From IMG/VR virus record IMGVR_UViG_3300033571_005680, positions 1-63,135 of that record: a stretch of DNA of 63,135 nt, one strand, 5' to 3'. The translations under genes and the position numbers were made by a program. Positions 17,570-23,647 of the stretch are shown here, one piece after another; the stretch's first letter is position 1, and each line of letters starts with the position of its first letter. The notes under the pieces were generated by a model, which saw only the letters and a program-made list of their open reading frames with translations, did not search any database and was not told the origin of the DNA. Origin of the DNA: a virus.

Positions 17570-18119
17570 GTATTAAAAGAATGTTGAAGTTGTACATTAC
17601 GTATACTATCTCACCTTCGATCTCGTTCTCGAACATACCAACCTCCTCGAAAGTGACGTATGCGCCATTAGGAATTTCTGGGTCATTGGATGCGAACACG
17701 TATCCTCTGTTTACCTTAATAGTTTTGTGTGAGTCTGGTATGATGATGAACTCACTCTCTTTCTCATCTTCTTCTTTTTTGATTAAGATGTGCTGACCAA
17801 GTGGAATAACTTTACCATCTCTGGCAACGGCAATAGCACTGAACATGTCAACCATCCAGTACTCCTTACCATCGTGCTCGATCATGTTGGAGTCATCCAT
17901 CAAAACGGTGTACGTCATGTAAAGCCTGTCTCCAGCTTTAATGTCATAAGCGAGACCGTCATTAGGAAGTCTGATAGGAGCTGACTGTACTATACCATAA
18001 GGGAACACGTTCCACTCAGGACTATATGTCGTATCCTTCCAAAGCTTTCCGCCATTGAAGTCTACCTCATCTTGGTATCGCTTTTCTACTTTTACGATTA
18101 CTTTCGTAGGTGAAATCAT
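17550..18119 (-). CDS. GroES-fold co-chaperonin-like protein, 189 aa
   Basis: The sequence reads as two GroES-like beta-barrel halves. The first has KVIVKVEKRYQDEV, GIVQSAP and DIKAGDRLYMTYT. The second has IPLGQHILIKKEEDE, IIIPDS, GYVFASNDPEIPNGAYVTF and VYVMYNFNILLIHE. Phage co-chaperonins such as T4 gp31 replace or assist GroES during capsid folding. The fold is inferred from pattern, and the acidic loop EEDEKESE is where a mobile loop would lie. It is placed early in the late operon, before the structural genes. Confidence 0.6.
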   Translation of the reverse strand: MISPTKVIVKVEKRYQDEVDFNGGKLWKDTTYSPEWNVFPYGIVQSAPIRLPNDGLAYDIKAGDRLYMTYTVLMDDSNMIEHDGKEYWMVDMFSAIAVARDGKVIPLGQHILIKKEEDEKESEFIIIPDSHKTIKVNRGYVFASNDPEIPNGAYVTFEEVGMFENEIEGEIVYVMYNFNILLIHEKENS

Positions 18120-18178
18120 AACTCTAAAATAGAGAGTCGCCTTGTACTAGCAAGTGGTGAGTTATACACTAATTGTGA

Positions 18179-18814
18179 CTATCCTAAGAACTGTCTAGAC
18201 ATCCAGCCGGTATTTCCGTTTACAGAAACAAATGCCCATTCGCCTTGCTCTTGGATAATTCTTACTTTAGTGTTCGCTGGAATTATAGATCTCGAAGTAA
18301 AGTTTTTACCGGGGCCTTCGCGTAGATTTAATCTGGCGAGTGTGCGAAGCTCTTTTCCGGTTTTAGGTAGAGATATTGTAGAAAGCCATTCACGAACAGA
18401 GAACGATGGACAGGCCTTGATCCATTCGTTTGGTTCGATAACGCCGTTTCTATTTTTGTCTGGCGAGAAGTCTCTGTGTCCTAGTATGATTGCGCCGGGG
18501 AATTGGTTTGTTAGTTCTCTGATAAGAGTCTCCATAGCAGCGAGCTGCTCGGGGGTTCTATTGTCAACCGGCTTACCAGACTTATCTACCCCACCTATGT
18601 AGGAGATATGAATAGAGTTAGCATTATGTCCGGCTACTCCATTTGTAGGGGTGGCGTAATCTGACAGGTTATGTACGATACCTTTGGCATCTATAATGCG
18701 GTGGTATCCGGGTCGCTTCCATCCTATGGATCGCCAGTAATTCCTAATAGTGTCAATGGTCTGCGTCTGCGGACTAGCAGTGCAGTGGACTACGATGTGG
18801 GTTATCTTTCTCAT
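18179..18814 (-). CDS. Endolysin: N-acetylmuramoyl-L-alanine amidase with SH3b domain, 211 aa
   Basis: An amidase_2 domain occupies about residues 3-145: HIVVHCTASP with the zinc His near 10, GYHRIID, and ILGHRDFSPD followed by KACPSF, giving the second zinc His and the Cys position. An SH3b cell-wall-binding domain follows at about 150-211 (ARLNLREGPGKNFT, GEWAFVSVNGNTGW). It cleaves the amide bond between muramic acid and L-Ala of peptidoglycan at lysis. No signal peptide is seen, so it depends on a holin. The ATG overlaps the HNH gene stop as ATGA. Confidence 0.95.
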   Translation of the reverse strand: MRKITHIVVHCTASPQTQTIDTIRNYWRSIGWKRPGYHRIIDAKGIVHNLSDYATPTNGVAGHNANSIHISYIGGVDKSGKPVDNRTPEQLAAMETLIRELTNQFPGAIILGHRDFSPDKNRNGVIEPNEWIKACPSFSVREWLSTISLPKTGKELRTLARLNLREGPGKNFTSRSIIPANTKVRIIQEQGEWAFVSVNGNTGWMSRQFLG

Positions 18815-19074
18815 GAGTTCTTGCGTCTCTCGATGAACTCAGAGTGTTTGGATTCTAAAAAATAACGGTGTTGTTTTTTGTCGCCATACTCTAAATGACA
18901 AGACCTGCACACCGCCATCAGATTTTCGATCTTGTCTTTAGCTTTGCTGCCGCCCATACCACGACAATCAATATGGTGAATGTCCACAGCACGGGAGCCA
19001 CAGACCTCGCAAGAAACAAAATCATCAGCAACATAGCCGAAAAAATCAAGGTAGATTTTGACATGCTTTTTCAA
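18811..19074 (-). CDS. HNH endonuclease domain protein (start uncertain), 87 aa from TTG
   Basis: A full HNH zinc fold is visible: CEVC (22-25), HHID (33-36), ENL with the Asn near 51, and CRSCH (56-60). No in-frame ATG exists. Homologous-looking sequence (GRPDLLLHQLYLELKK) continues upstream in the same frame to an in-frame stop near 19131. An ATG at 19132 is out of frame by one base, so the N-terminus may be frameshifted or start at TTG/CTG. As first gene of the late operon it could be a packaging-associated HNH nuclease, which often accompany terminases, or a free-standing mobile one. Confidence 0.75.
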   Translation of the reverse strand: MKKHVKIYLDFFGYVADDFVSCEVCGSRAVDIHHIDCRGMGGSKAKDKIENLMAVCRSCHLEYGDKKQHRYFLESKHSEFIERRKNS

Positions 19075-19480
19075 TTCCAGATAAAGTTGATGGAGAAGAA
19101 GATCAGGCCGACCTGAATTAGTTTTGCTTCATGGTAGCATTCACACAGGTCACAATACTTTTCTAGTGTCATAGAAAAGATTCCCAAACTAAACTCTTGT
19201 GGTAGTATATCGATTCCTATATCGAGTCTACCTATACTGATTATATACATAGGCTAGTATTTAGATCCAACCAAGAGAATCGAGAGCATGGTTAGCCCAT
19301 CGATTCTGCTTTCGTTTACAAAGGCTGAGCACCTGAGTCCCCCCTTCGAACGTCCCCAACTGAACACCGAGTCGCTGGGTTTGAGAGCTACTTTAAGATG
19401 GATCGGCCCACCTGCAGACATACCCTTCCTCTCTTTGCATCTGGGTTGCGCCATCGTCTGCTGCCCACTCTTGCGCTGAT
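19075..19480. promoter_or_regulatory. Divergent control region between late (leftward) and early (rightward) arms
   Basis: No gene is supported here. It holds two TATATCGA direct repeats 12 bases apart (19206-19213, 19218-19225) and an imperfect CCTAT...ATAGG dyad (19231-19253). A perfect 8-base inverted repeat AGAATCGA/TCGATTCT with a 16-base loop lies at 19276-19307. These are the expected sort of sites for regulator binding at a divergent early/late promoter pair. I could not fix promoter positions with confidence. Confidence 0.5.
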
Positions 19481-19499
19481 TGCAGTTCGCAAACTGCAA
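19480..19499. promoter_or_regulatory. Inverted repeat, operator-like
   Basis: TTGCAGTT and AACTGCAA are perfect 8-base arms separated by CGCA. It sits in the early leader upstream of a copy of the CCCCCGAGC motif (19503-19511) and of a TATCTTTG box at 19620-19627, which matches the Bacteroidota -7 consensus TAnnTTTG. It could be an operator or an RNA hairpin. Confidence 0.45.
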
Positions 19500-19643
19500 A
19501 CACCCCCGAGCCGTAGTATTCCCGAAAGGGGTGAAATGCAAAACTATCAAAACTCTTGTATATAGATCCGAGTTAATCACAAACTGTGGATAACACAATA
19601 AAATAGAGTTTTCTCGTTTTATCTTTGGAGAGTAGTGTGTTAC

Positions 19644-19673
19644 CCGCTGCCGTTTCTACGGCGGTGGTTTTTT
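19644..19673 (+). terminator. Rho-independent terminator in the early leader
   Basis: A 10-base stem CCGCTGCCGT/ACGGCGGTGG, including two G-T pairs, with a TTCT loop, is followed directly by TTTTTT. The T-run ends exactly where the tRNA-like element begins (19674). It would end transcripts from the 19.3-19.6 kb leader, so the early genes beyond need readthrough, antitermination or processing. Confidence 0.75.
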
Positions 19674-19790
19674 AGTCAGGTGGCGAAATTGGCAGACGCA
19701 GGGTTTAGTGTTGCTGATGTAGATAGGCAACTTGTCACGCAGCGAGATAGCGTACCCTTTCTATTGTAGGTTCGACCCCTACCCTGACTG
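19674..19790 (+). tRNA. tRNA-like element with oversized anticodon region
   Basis: The acceptor stem AGTCAGG/CCTGACT is a perfect 7 bp. It is followed by TG, a GCG/CGC D-stem around AAATTGGCAGA, and a perfect T-arm GTAGG-TTCGACC-CCTAC, with discriminator G19790. The region between D- and T-arms is 66 bases. AGGGT (19700-19704) can pair with ACCCT (19754-19758), leaving a 49-base loop that holds a GTTGC/GCAAC hairpin. No standard anticodon loop is evident. It may be a tRNA with an insertion or a tRNA mimic. The next ATG is two bases after the end. Confidence 0.55.
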
Positions 19791-19791
19791 C

Positions 19792-20010
19792 ATGAAGTAT
19801 TACGTTTACGAAGGAGGTGTCGACCATAAGGGTCGCCAAACATTTGAGCTTGACTTTGCTTTCTCAGACAGAGAGCAGGCAGTGGAGAGGTGCGAGGATA
19901 TCGCCAAAAGGATTCAGCTCGGGGGATATGTAGAAGCCATCGGCTACAGAGAACACCTATGGGTAGACAAAGAAGACAGAGTAACACTATCTAAACTAAT
20001 AGAAGTATGA
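19792..20010 (+). CDS. Small early protein, 72 aa
   Basis: The ATG at 19792 (MKYYVYEGGVDHKGRQTFEL) was chosen because anything earlier lies inside the tRNA-like element. The protein is compact and mixed alpha/beta, with FSDREQAVERCEDIAKRIQ. No function is assigned. The stop overlaps the next ATG as ATGA. A GCTCGGGGG copy of the repeated motif lies in its coding sequence at 19917-19925, on the opposite orientation to most. Confidence 0.65.
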   Translation: MKYYVYEGGVDHKGRQTFELDFAFSDREQAVERCEDIAKRIQLGGYVEAIGYREHLWVDKEDRVTLSKLIEV

Positions 20011-20222
20011 CACAGTTTAACCTTAAGGAAGCCCTAGAGGGCAAGCCAGTAGTAACCAGAGAAGGTAAAGAAGTAAAAATCGCCGGCTACTCAGAATCGG
20101 CTGAAGAAAACTACCGCATCGCCGGTTGGGTGGATGGATGTGTAAAGGGGTGGTACGAAGACGGCGGATACCTAAGAGGGTTTGAAAGTAACCTAGACCT
20201 GTTCATAAACCAAAGACCATGA
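20007..20222 (+). CDS. Small conserved phage protein, 71 aa
   Basis: It starts MTQFNLKEALEGKPVVTREG and continues VKIAGYSE and GWYEDGGYLRG. The layout MxxFxLexxLxGxPVVTRxGxxV is a recurrent small protein of Bacteroidota phages whose function is not known. Four-base overlaps with both neighbours indicate a translationally coupled operon. Confidence 0.65.
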   Translation: MTQFNLKEALEGKPVVTREGKEVKIAGYSESAEENYRIAGWVDGCVKGWYEDGGYLRGFESNLDLFINQRP

Positions 20223-20401
20223 AGGAAAAGATAGACAAACTGTCCGCCCAGATAGACAAGCTGGTAAAGCGGAAGGAAGAGGCAGACGCCAAGAGCGATA
20301 AACTCAGGAGGGAGATAAGCAAACTCATGGCCGAGTATGAGCGCCTGTCAGAGATCATGTTCACCGGCAGGGTGTTCAGGAGTGAGACCCAAGAGATTTA
20401 G
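20219..20401 (+). CDS. Coiled-coil small protein, 60 aa
   Basis: It is almost entirely heptad-like: KIDKLSAQIDKLVKRKEEA, then KLRREISKLMAEYERL. It is probably an oligomerising adaptor. The start overlaps the previous stop as ATGA. Confidence 0.55.
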   Translation: MKEKIDKLSAQIDKLVKRKEEADAKSDKLRREISKLMAEYERLSEIMFTGRVFRSETQEI

Positions 20402-20430
20402 AGGCTGATAGGGGGCCTGTAATAAAAACG

Positions 20431-20733
20431 ATGGCAAAGTCGCCAAAGAATAAAGAGGCCAAGGACGGGGCTGAGAATGCTCCTAATGCAAAAACTCGAG
20501 ACTTTTACCTTAACACACACATAAAGAAAAAGTGTGGGGTTTGTGAGGTCGGAGGGGTGGGGTTATGCATATATACACTGGGGTCGGCTGCCATTTGCGA
20601 AACGCGAAACGCGAATCGGGTGGGTGCAATTTTACCCTTTCTGAAATCGATTTTTGGGTTTCGATATAAGGGTCGGTTATATCGGACATATACCAAACCC
20701 AATACCACACTACATTCCATAACATATGGGTAA
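20431..20733 (+). CDS. Doubtful small protein, 100 aa
   Basis: A polar N-terminus (MAKSPKNKEAKDGAENAPN) leads into Cys-containing and hydrophobic segments with no recognisable pattern. An 8-base perfect inverted repeat (20662-20684) and a tandem GCGAAAC repeat (20598-20616) lie inside it. The stretch may therefore be regulatory DNA with a chance open frame. Confidence 0.35.
   Translation: MAKSPKNKEAKDGAENAPNAKTRDFYLNTHIKKKCGVCEVGGVGLCIYTLGSAAICETRNANRVGAILPFLKSIFGFRYKGRLYRTYTKPNTTLHSITYG
20662..20684. promoter_or_regulatory. Inverted repeat CGATATAA/TTATATCG
   Basis: Perfect 8-base arms flank a 7-base spacer (GGGTCGG). It may be a protein-binding dyad or an RNA hairpin. It lies in the poorly supported 20.4-20.9 kb stretch, just upstream of the winged-helix-like gene at 20898. 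Confidence 0.4.
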
Positions 20734-20911
20734 GAAAGTAATTCATCCCCACCACATTTGTGGAGGAAAAGATAAAGCGAATTGTACTATGAAAACCAAA
20801 GAGAGAAAGCGGAATGGAGGGCGAAATGTGGGCGCGTTTGTGTGCGTGACAAACCCCAATAACCCCTCCTCCTCCCCTCTCACCCCTCAACCCAATTATG
20901 CTGATCGATAA
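20726..20911 (+). CDS. Very doubtful small protein, 61 aa
   Basis: It starts MGKKVIHPHHICGGKDKAN, is basic and His/Cys-containing, and then becomes low-complexity (NPSSSPLTPQP). It overlaps the next gene by 14 bases. Composition is not convincing; it may be leader sequence. Confidence 0.25.
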   Translation: MGKKVIHPHHICGGKDKANCTMKTKERKRNGGRNVGAFVCVTNPNNPSSSPLTPQPNYADR

Positions 20912-21221
20912 ACATTTCCTTTTAATTGATGGCGCGATACGGAAAGTGTCGAAGCGTTTCGCTGTTCCCTCCCTTACCCGCTCCCATCTCTTTTGCCTTT
21001 ACATTGTCAAGCGGTCACACCTCCCTCCCTCCTCTGCATTCCTCCTACGCAAGTCCAAGGAGTACCACTACGATGCAGCAGAAAACACGATCTACAAAGC
21101 ACTACGCGAACTAGTCCAATATGAACTACTCTCCCTTGTCGATGGCAAGTTTTCTATTACTCCCCTAGGTAGGGAATACGTTAACGCGTTGCGACGATAC
21201 TTGCTTAACAAACGTCTTTAG
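20898..21221 (+). CDS. Winged-helix-like DNA-binding protein, 107 aa
   Basis: The C-terminal half has AENTIYKALRELVQYELLSL followed by VDGKFSITPLGREYVNALRR. This helix-helix-wing pattern resembles PadR/MarR-type winged helices. The N-terminal half is basic. A regulatory role in early expression is inferred. It is the last gene before the non-coding RNA region. Confidence 0.5.
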   Translation: MLIDKHFLLIDGAIRKVSKRFAVPSLTRSHLFCLYIVKRSHLPPSSAFLLRKSKEYHYDAAENTIYKALRELVQYELLSLVDGKFSITPLGREYVNALRRYLLNKRL

Positions 21222-21724
21222 CTGCTCTCCTCTATACGGCATTTTTATGCCCCCGAACTGCCCTCCTTTGGGCATTAACAAAACTTTAACATTTCGCTAC
21301 ACTCTTACTCTCCCAAGCATTTGAGCTGCTAAATCTGTTTAGCACTGGTACTTTTTCAAAAATAAATTTGGAATTCGGTTATGCGTTGCCGTATGTTTGC
21401 AAAGTCAAACGGAAACGGGTAACCGAAAAATTTGACAAAGTTCTTTTCATCGCTGCTGCACACCCGACCTAATTAAGTCGCTTAGTCCCTGCGGTATGGT
21501 TACGATACGAGCATGAAGAATGCCAAGTAACTCGAGGTTGACCCCCTCGGCGCATAATATCAGTCCCTGTGTGGTATCACTAGACTACGCTTGTAAGATG
21601 TGCGCCAAACCTCGGTAGTTCCGAGTTAGGGTGTTGGGGTTGCCAAACCGAAAGGAGTAACCTACTGCCGAGATCCCATTGAGGTCGATTTATCACCTCT
21701 TTGCCCTCTAAGTGCATAAGTAAA
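21222..21724 (+). ncRNA. Structured non-coding RNA candidate upstream of hammerhead ribozyme
   Basis: About 500 bases have no convincing gene and many local pairings. These include TGCTAAA/TTTAGCA (21326-21343 region) and TTCGGTTA/TAACCGAA enclosing GTTTG/CAAAC and CCGT/ACGG (21375-21427). GGCGCA/TGCGCC spans 21549-21605, and CTCGG/CCGAG and GAGGT/ACCTC lie further on. It ends at a hammerhead ribozyme whose cleavage would define its 3' end. Large ornate RNAs are known in phages near tRNAs, but I cannot match a family. A CCCCCGAAC copy lies at 21250-21258. Confidence 0.5.
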
Positions 21725-21779
21725 AAGCGTCTGCGGATATGCTGTCCGCACTGATGAGCCACGGCATGGCGAAACGCTT
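21725..21779 (+). ncRNA. Hammerhead ribozyme, type III
   Basis: All core positions are present in order. Stem III is AAGCGT (21725-21730)/ACGCTT (21774-21779). C21731 is the cleavage-site base, giving a GUC triplet. Stem I is TGCGGA (21732-21737)/TCCGCA (21745-21750) with loop TATGCTG. The core CTGATGA is at 21751-21757. Stem II is GCC (21758-21760)/GGC (21768-21770) with loop ACGGCAT. GAA is at 21771-21773, followed by A15.1. Cleavage is predicted after C21731 and would release the upstream RNA with a 2',3'-cyclic phosphate. The next gene then starts 61 bases into the downstream fragment. Confidence 0.9.
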
Positions 21780-21791
21780 AAACTAACAAAA

Positions 21792-21974
21792 ATGATTAAG
21801 GTAAAGTATGAAAATTCTTGGTACGGATATCAAGGTCGGGACGGCTTTGCATTGTATGTAGATGGCAAAAAAATGCATATAGGTTTATTCGTGTCAGTAT
21901 CTGCATTGAGGGATTATTGGAGGGCATATATGCCAATGTTGTCAGCGGGAATGATACCACATCAGTATCAGTAA
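21792..21974 (+). CDS. Small early protein, 60 aa
   Basis: It starts MIKVKYENSWYGYQGRDGFA and continues YVDGKKMHIGLFVSVSALRD. It has a beta-rich N-terminus and a helical C-terminus; function unknown. Its ATG is 12 bases after the hammerhead, so its mRNA would carry a 5'-hydroxyl end and the ribozyme remnant. A tRNA-like minihelix begins 8 bases after its stop. Confidence 0.6.
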   Translation: MIKVKYENSWYGYQGRDGFALYVDGKKMHIGLFVSVSALRDYWRAYMPMLSAGMIPHQYQ

Positions 21975-21981
21975 CTGCCCC

Positions 21982-22025
21982 GAACTGCGATGGTCTTAAC
22001 ATTGGTTCGAGTCCAATGGCAGTTC
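21982..22025 (+). ncRNA. tRNA-like minihelix 1 (acceptor + T-arm)
   Basis: The 7-bp acceptor-like stem is GAACTGC (21982-21988)/GCAGTTC (22019-22025). Flush with its 3' strand is a 6-bp hairpin CATTGG/CCAATG with loop TTCGAGT, which fits the T-loop consensus TTCRANN. The D- and anticodon arms are replaced by 11 unpaired bases (GATGGTCTTAA). No T-run follows, so it is not a terminator. It lies between two early genes and could be an RNase P/Z processing signal. Confidence 0.7.
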
Positions 22026-22040
22026 CTTAAACACACACAC

Positions 22041-22145
22041 ATGAAAAAAGTGATCCTCTTTTTCGCCCTCGTGATATGCGTTAACGCTATCGGTTGGCAC
22101 TATTCAGCACACAAACAATGTATACATCTAAACACACACAAATGA
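22041..22145 (+). CDS. Small membrane protein, 34 aa
   Basis: MKKVILFFALVICVNAIGW is a short basic end plus a single hydrophobic segment, followed by a polar tail rich in His. Insertion in the inner membrane is likely. The stop overlaps the next ATG as ATGA, which supports it being translated. Confidence 0.55.
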   Translation: MKKVILFFALVICVNAIGWHYSAHKQCIHLNTHK

Positions 22146-22333
22146 GAGTACGCAAACCTTTGGCAGTAGTTAGCTGCCGTCCCGAACAAAAGCCCATCAT
22201 CAGGCAGAGAGCATTCAGCACCCATGCTCGCATTAAATACCTAGTTCAGCAGCTAGGTCTTGACCCCCTCCAGTATCAGAGAGAAGCAAAGCTAAGATGC
22301 CTATTCCGTGAACTACAAACCCAAAGCATATGA
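22142..22333 (+). CDS. Basic small protein, 63 aa
   Basis: I chose the ATG at 22142 (MRVRKPLAVVSCRPEQKP) because it overlaps the upstream stop; an earlier non-ATG start would overlap that whole gene. The protein is Arg/Gln-rich with a helical C-terminus (ARIKYLVQQLGLDPLQYQRE). It may bind nucleic acid. The stop overlaps the next ATG. Confidence 0.55.
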   Translation: MRVRKPLAVVSCRPEQKPIIRQRAFSTHARIKYLVQQLGLDPLQYQREAKLRCLFRELQTQSI

Positions 22334-22404
22334 AACAGCTAATTCAGTTACTTATTGCCCTAGTGGTAGCTATGTACCTTATCGGCTTATTGCAGTCCAT
22401 TTAA
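22330..22404 (+). CDS. Very small membrane peptide, 24 aa
   Basis: MKQLIQLLIALVVAMYLIG is one transmembrane helix with few polar residues. It is coupled to the upstream gene by an ATGA overlap. Minihelix 2 begins right after its stop. Confidence 0.5.
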   Translation: MKQLIQLLIALVVAMYLIGLLQSI

Positions 22405-22410
22405 GCCCCC

Positions 22411-22458
22411 GAACTGCCCCCATTCTGATGGCATCTCGTTCGTGACGAGAGGCAGTTC
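22411..22458 (+). ncRNA. tRNA-like minihelix 2 (three-way junction form)
   Basis: The outer 8-bp stem is GAACTGCC (22411-22418)/GGCAGTTC (22451-22458). A small hairpin CCAT-TCTG-ATGG (22420-22431) comes first. Then a T-arm-like hairpin TCTCG-TTCGTGA-CGAGA (22434-22450) lies flush against the acceptor 3' strand. A CCCCCGAAC motif (22406-22414) runs into the stem. The last 32 bases are almost identical to those of minihelix 3. Confidence 0.65.
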
Positions 22459-22479
22459 CTCATCAAAAACTCACACACT

Positions 22480-22674
22480 ATGACTATTTACGATGCGTGT
22501 TCTATCGTGGAGGGATTCTGCGGATATGAACCTACTGAAGAAGAGCAACTCCAAGCGTGGTCTTACCTGATTAAATCAGGCGATGCATGGAAATTGCAAG
22601 GATGGTATGGCAGAAACGCCTCCTACTTAATTGATGCGGGATATATTTCTAAATCAGGCGAAGTTTTAAACTAA
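22480..22674 (+). CDS. Small conserved phage protein, 64 aa
   Basis: It starts MTIYDACSIVEGFCGYEPTE and has EEQLQAWSYLIKSGDAWKLQ and WYGRNASYLIDAGYI. This is a widespread small helical protein of phages (the pattern EEEQxQAWxxLIxxGxxWxLQGWYGR) without known function. It starts after minihelix 2 with the A/C-rich leader common to this operon. Confidence 0.7.
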   Translation: MTIYDACSIVEGFCGYEPTEEEQLQAWSYLIKSGDAWKLQGWYGRNASYLIDAGYISKSGEVLN

Positions 22675-22688
22675 AAAACTCAAACATT

Positions 22689-22883
22689 ATGAACTATTCA
22701 TTCTACCTATTCAGCAAGTTATTTGACGTTTATCACACCACCGAAGCCCCATACGATGAACTATTTGAGGAGGTAAAAGCAATGTACAAAGATTGGCTAG
22801 TATGGGATGTTGACAATGGTAAAAATATAGGCGAATACGAGTCTATGTGCGAATATCTCGCTACGACTGCCCCCGAAATTTAA
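22689..22883 (+). CDS. Small early protein, 64 aa
   Basis: It starts MNYSFYLFSKLFDVYHTTEA and is acidic and aromatic-rich, ending YESMCEYLATTAPEI. No domain is recognised. It is spaced 14 bases after the previous stop in the same operon. Confidence 0.6.
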   Translation: MNYSFYLFSKLFDVYHTTEAPYDELFEEVKAMYKDWLVWDVDNGKNIGEYESMCEYLATTAPEI

Positions 22884-22901
22884 TAACTCAAAAACTCACA
22901 T

Positions 22902-23063
22902 ATGTCATACCAATTTATCGCCCACTTTGATGGCAGAGAAATATCAAAGGAATTCGACAGCATCGAGCAATGCCTTCGTGAAGCAGAAAATATGCAGCTA
23001 CTGGGCTGCGAATATGTCGAGGTGCTGATTAACAATGAAACTTATTGTGAATACGAAAACTAA
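22902..23063 (+). CDS. Small early protein, 53 aa
   Basis: It starts MSYQFIAHFDGREISKEF, then IEQCLREAENMQLLGCEYVE. The beta-alpha-beta pattern resembles the two paralogous proteins at 23264 and 23487 (sensor-like small folds), but identity is low. No function is assigned. Confidence 0.6.
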   Translation: MSYQFIAHFDGREISKEFDSIEQCLREAENMQLLGCEYVEVLINNETYCEYEN

Positions 23064-23069
23064 AATACC

Positions 23070-23252
23070 ATGAAAATGTACCATCACGTAATCGAAGAGG
23101 GTCACTACGGCAATGTTGGAACTCATGGCTACTACGATAAAATCGAAGATGCCAAAAAAAGAGTAGCGGAATTGCAAGATATGTTCCCAAAGATGTTCTT
23201 CTATGTCTACTCATCGCCAAGCAAAAGTGAACCCGAATTTATCACCATCTAA
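23070..23252 (+). CDS. Small early protein, 60 aa
   Basis: It starts MKMYHHVIEEGHYGNVGTHG and continues YDKIEDAKKRVAELQDMFPK. It has a mixed fold with His-rich N-terminus; function unknown. A second ATG two codons on is an alternative start. Confidence 0.6.
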   Translation: MKMYHHVIEEGHYGNVGTHGYYDKIEDAKKRVAELQDMFPKMFFYVYSSPSKSEPEFITI

Positions 23253-23263
23253 ACTCAAACACT

Positions 23264-23416
23264 ATGGTAAAAGTATATTTTGAAACGGGAAGCTATGCAG
23301 AACTAGTAGCGACATTCGACAGCGAAGAAACCTACGATGCCTGCTTTAGCGCACTGGAAGCACTAGCAAAAAAGAACGGATTTGAATTTGTCACTGAAAG
23401 CGTAGAGGACTTATAG
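23264..23416 (+). CDS. Small paralogous protein A, 50 aa
   Basis: MVKVYFETGSYAELVATFDS aligns along its length with the protein at 23487 (MIEVYFETKGYAELVAVF). Both end in a GFE.VTESV segment. The pair looks like a local gene duplication. Minihelix 3 starts 6 bases after the stop. Confidence 0.65.
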   Translation: MVKVYFETGSYAELVATFDSEETYDACFSALEALAKKNGFEFVTESVEDL

Positions 23417-23422
23417 TCCCCC

Positions 23423-23468
23423 GAACTGCCCCATACCGATGGCATCTCGTTCGTGACGAGAGCAGTTC
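23423..23468 (+). ncRNA. tRNA-like minihelix 3 (three-way junction form)
   Basis: The outer stem is GAACTGC (23423-23429)/GCAGTTC (23462-23468). The inner hairpin is CCAT-ACCG-ATGG (23431-23442). The T-arm-like hairpin is TCTCG-TTCGTGA-CGAGA (23445-23461). Compared with minihelix 2 the 4-base loop changes (ACCG for TCTG) while the CCAT/ATGG stem is kept, which suggests the fold is maintained. Confidence 0.65.
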
Positions 23469-23486
23469 CACACTAAAACAAACACT

Positions 23487-23636
23487 ATGATTGAAGTCTA
23501 TTTTGAAACCAAAGGCTACGCAGAATTAGTAGCAGTATTCTACAATGAAGATGCCTACATGTCTGCTCTCCCATCGCTACAAGAACAATGCTTGAAGATG
23601 GGTTTTGAAAATGTAACTGAATCAGTAAACCAATAA
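23487..23636 (+). CDS. Small paralogous protein B, 49 aa
   Basis: It is the duplicate of the 23264-23416 product: MIEVYFETKGYAELVAVF, then ENVTESVNQ at the end. The two differ in the middle helix. Function unknown. Confidence 0.65.
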   Translation: MIEVYFETKGYAELVAVFYNEDAYMSALPSLQEQCLKMGFENVTESVNQ

Positions 23637-23647
23637 AACCACACACG

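Noticed and set aside
19254-19598. Minus-strand open frame of 114 codons in the control region
   Set aside because: Runs through inverted repeats, has poor composition (Cys/Gly/Arg-rich, no domain) and no coupling to a neighbour.
22411-23468. CRISPR-like repeats at the GAACTGC...GCAGTTC elements
   Set aside because: Only four copies, not regularly spaced, separated by genes rather than unique spacers of constant size, and no cas genes. The fold is that of tRNA acceptor/T-arms.
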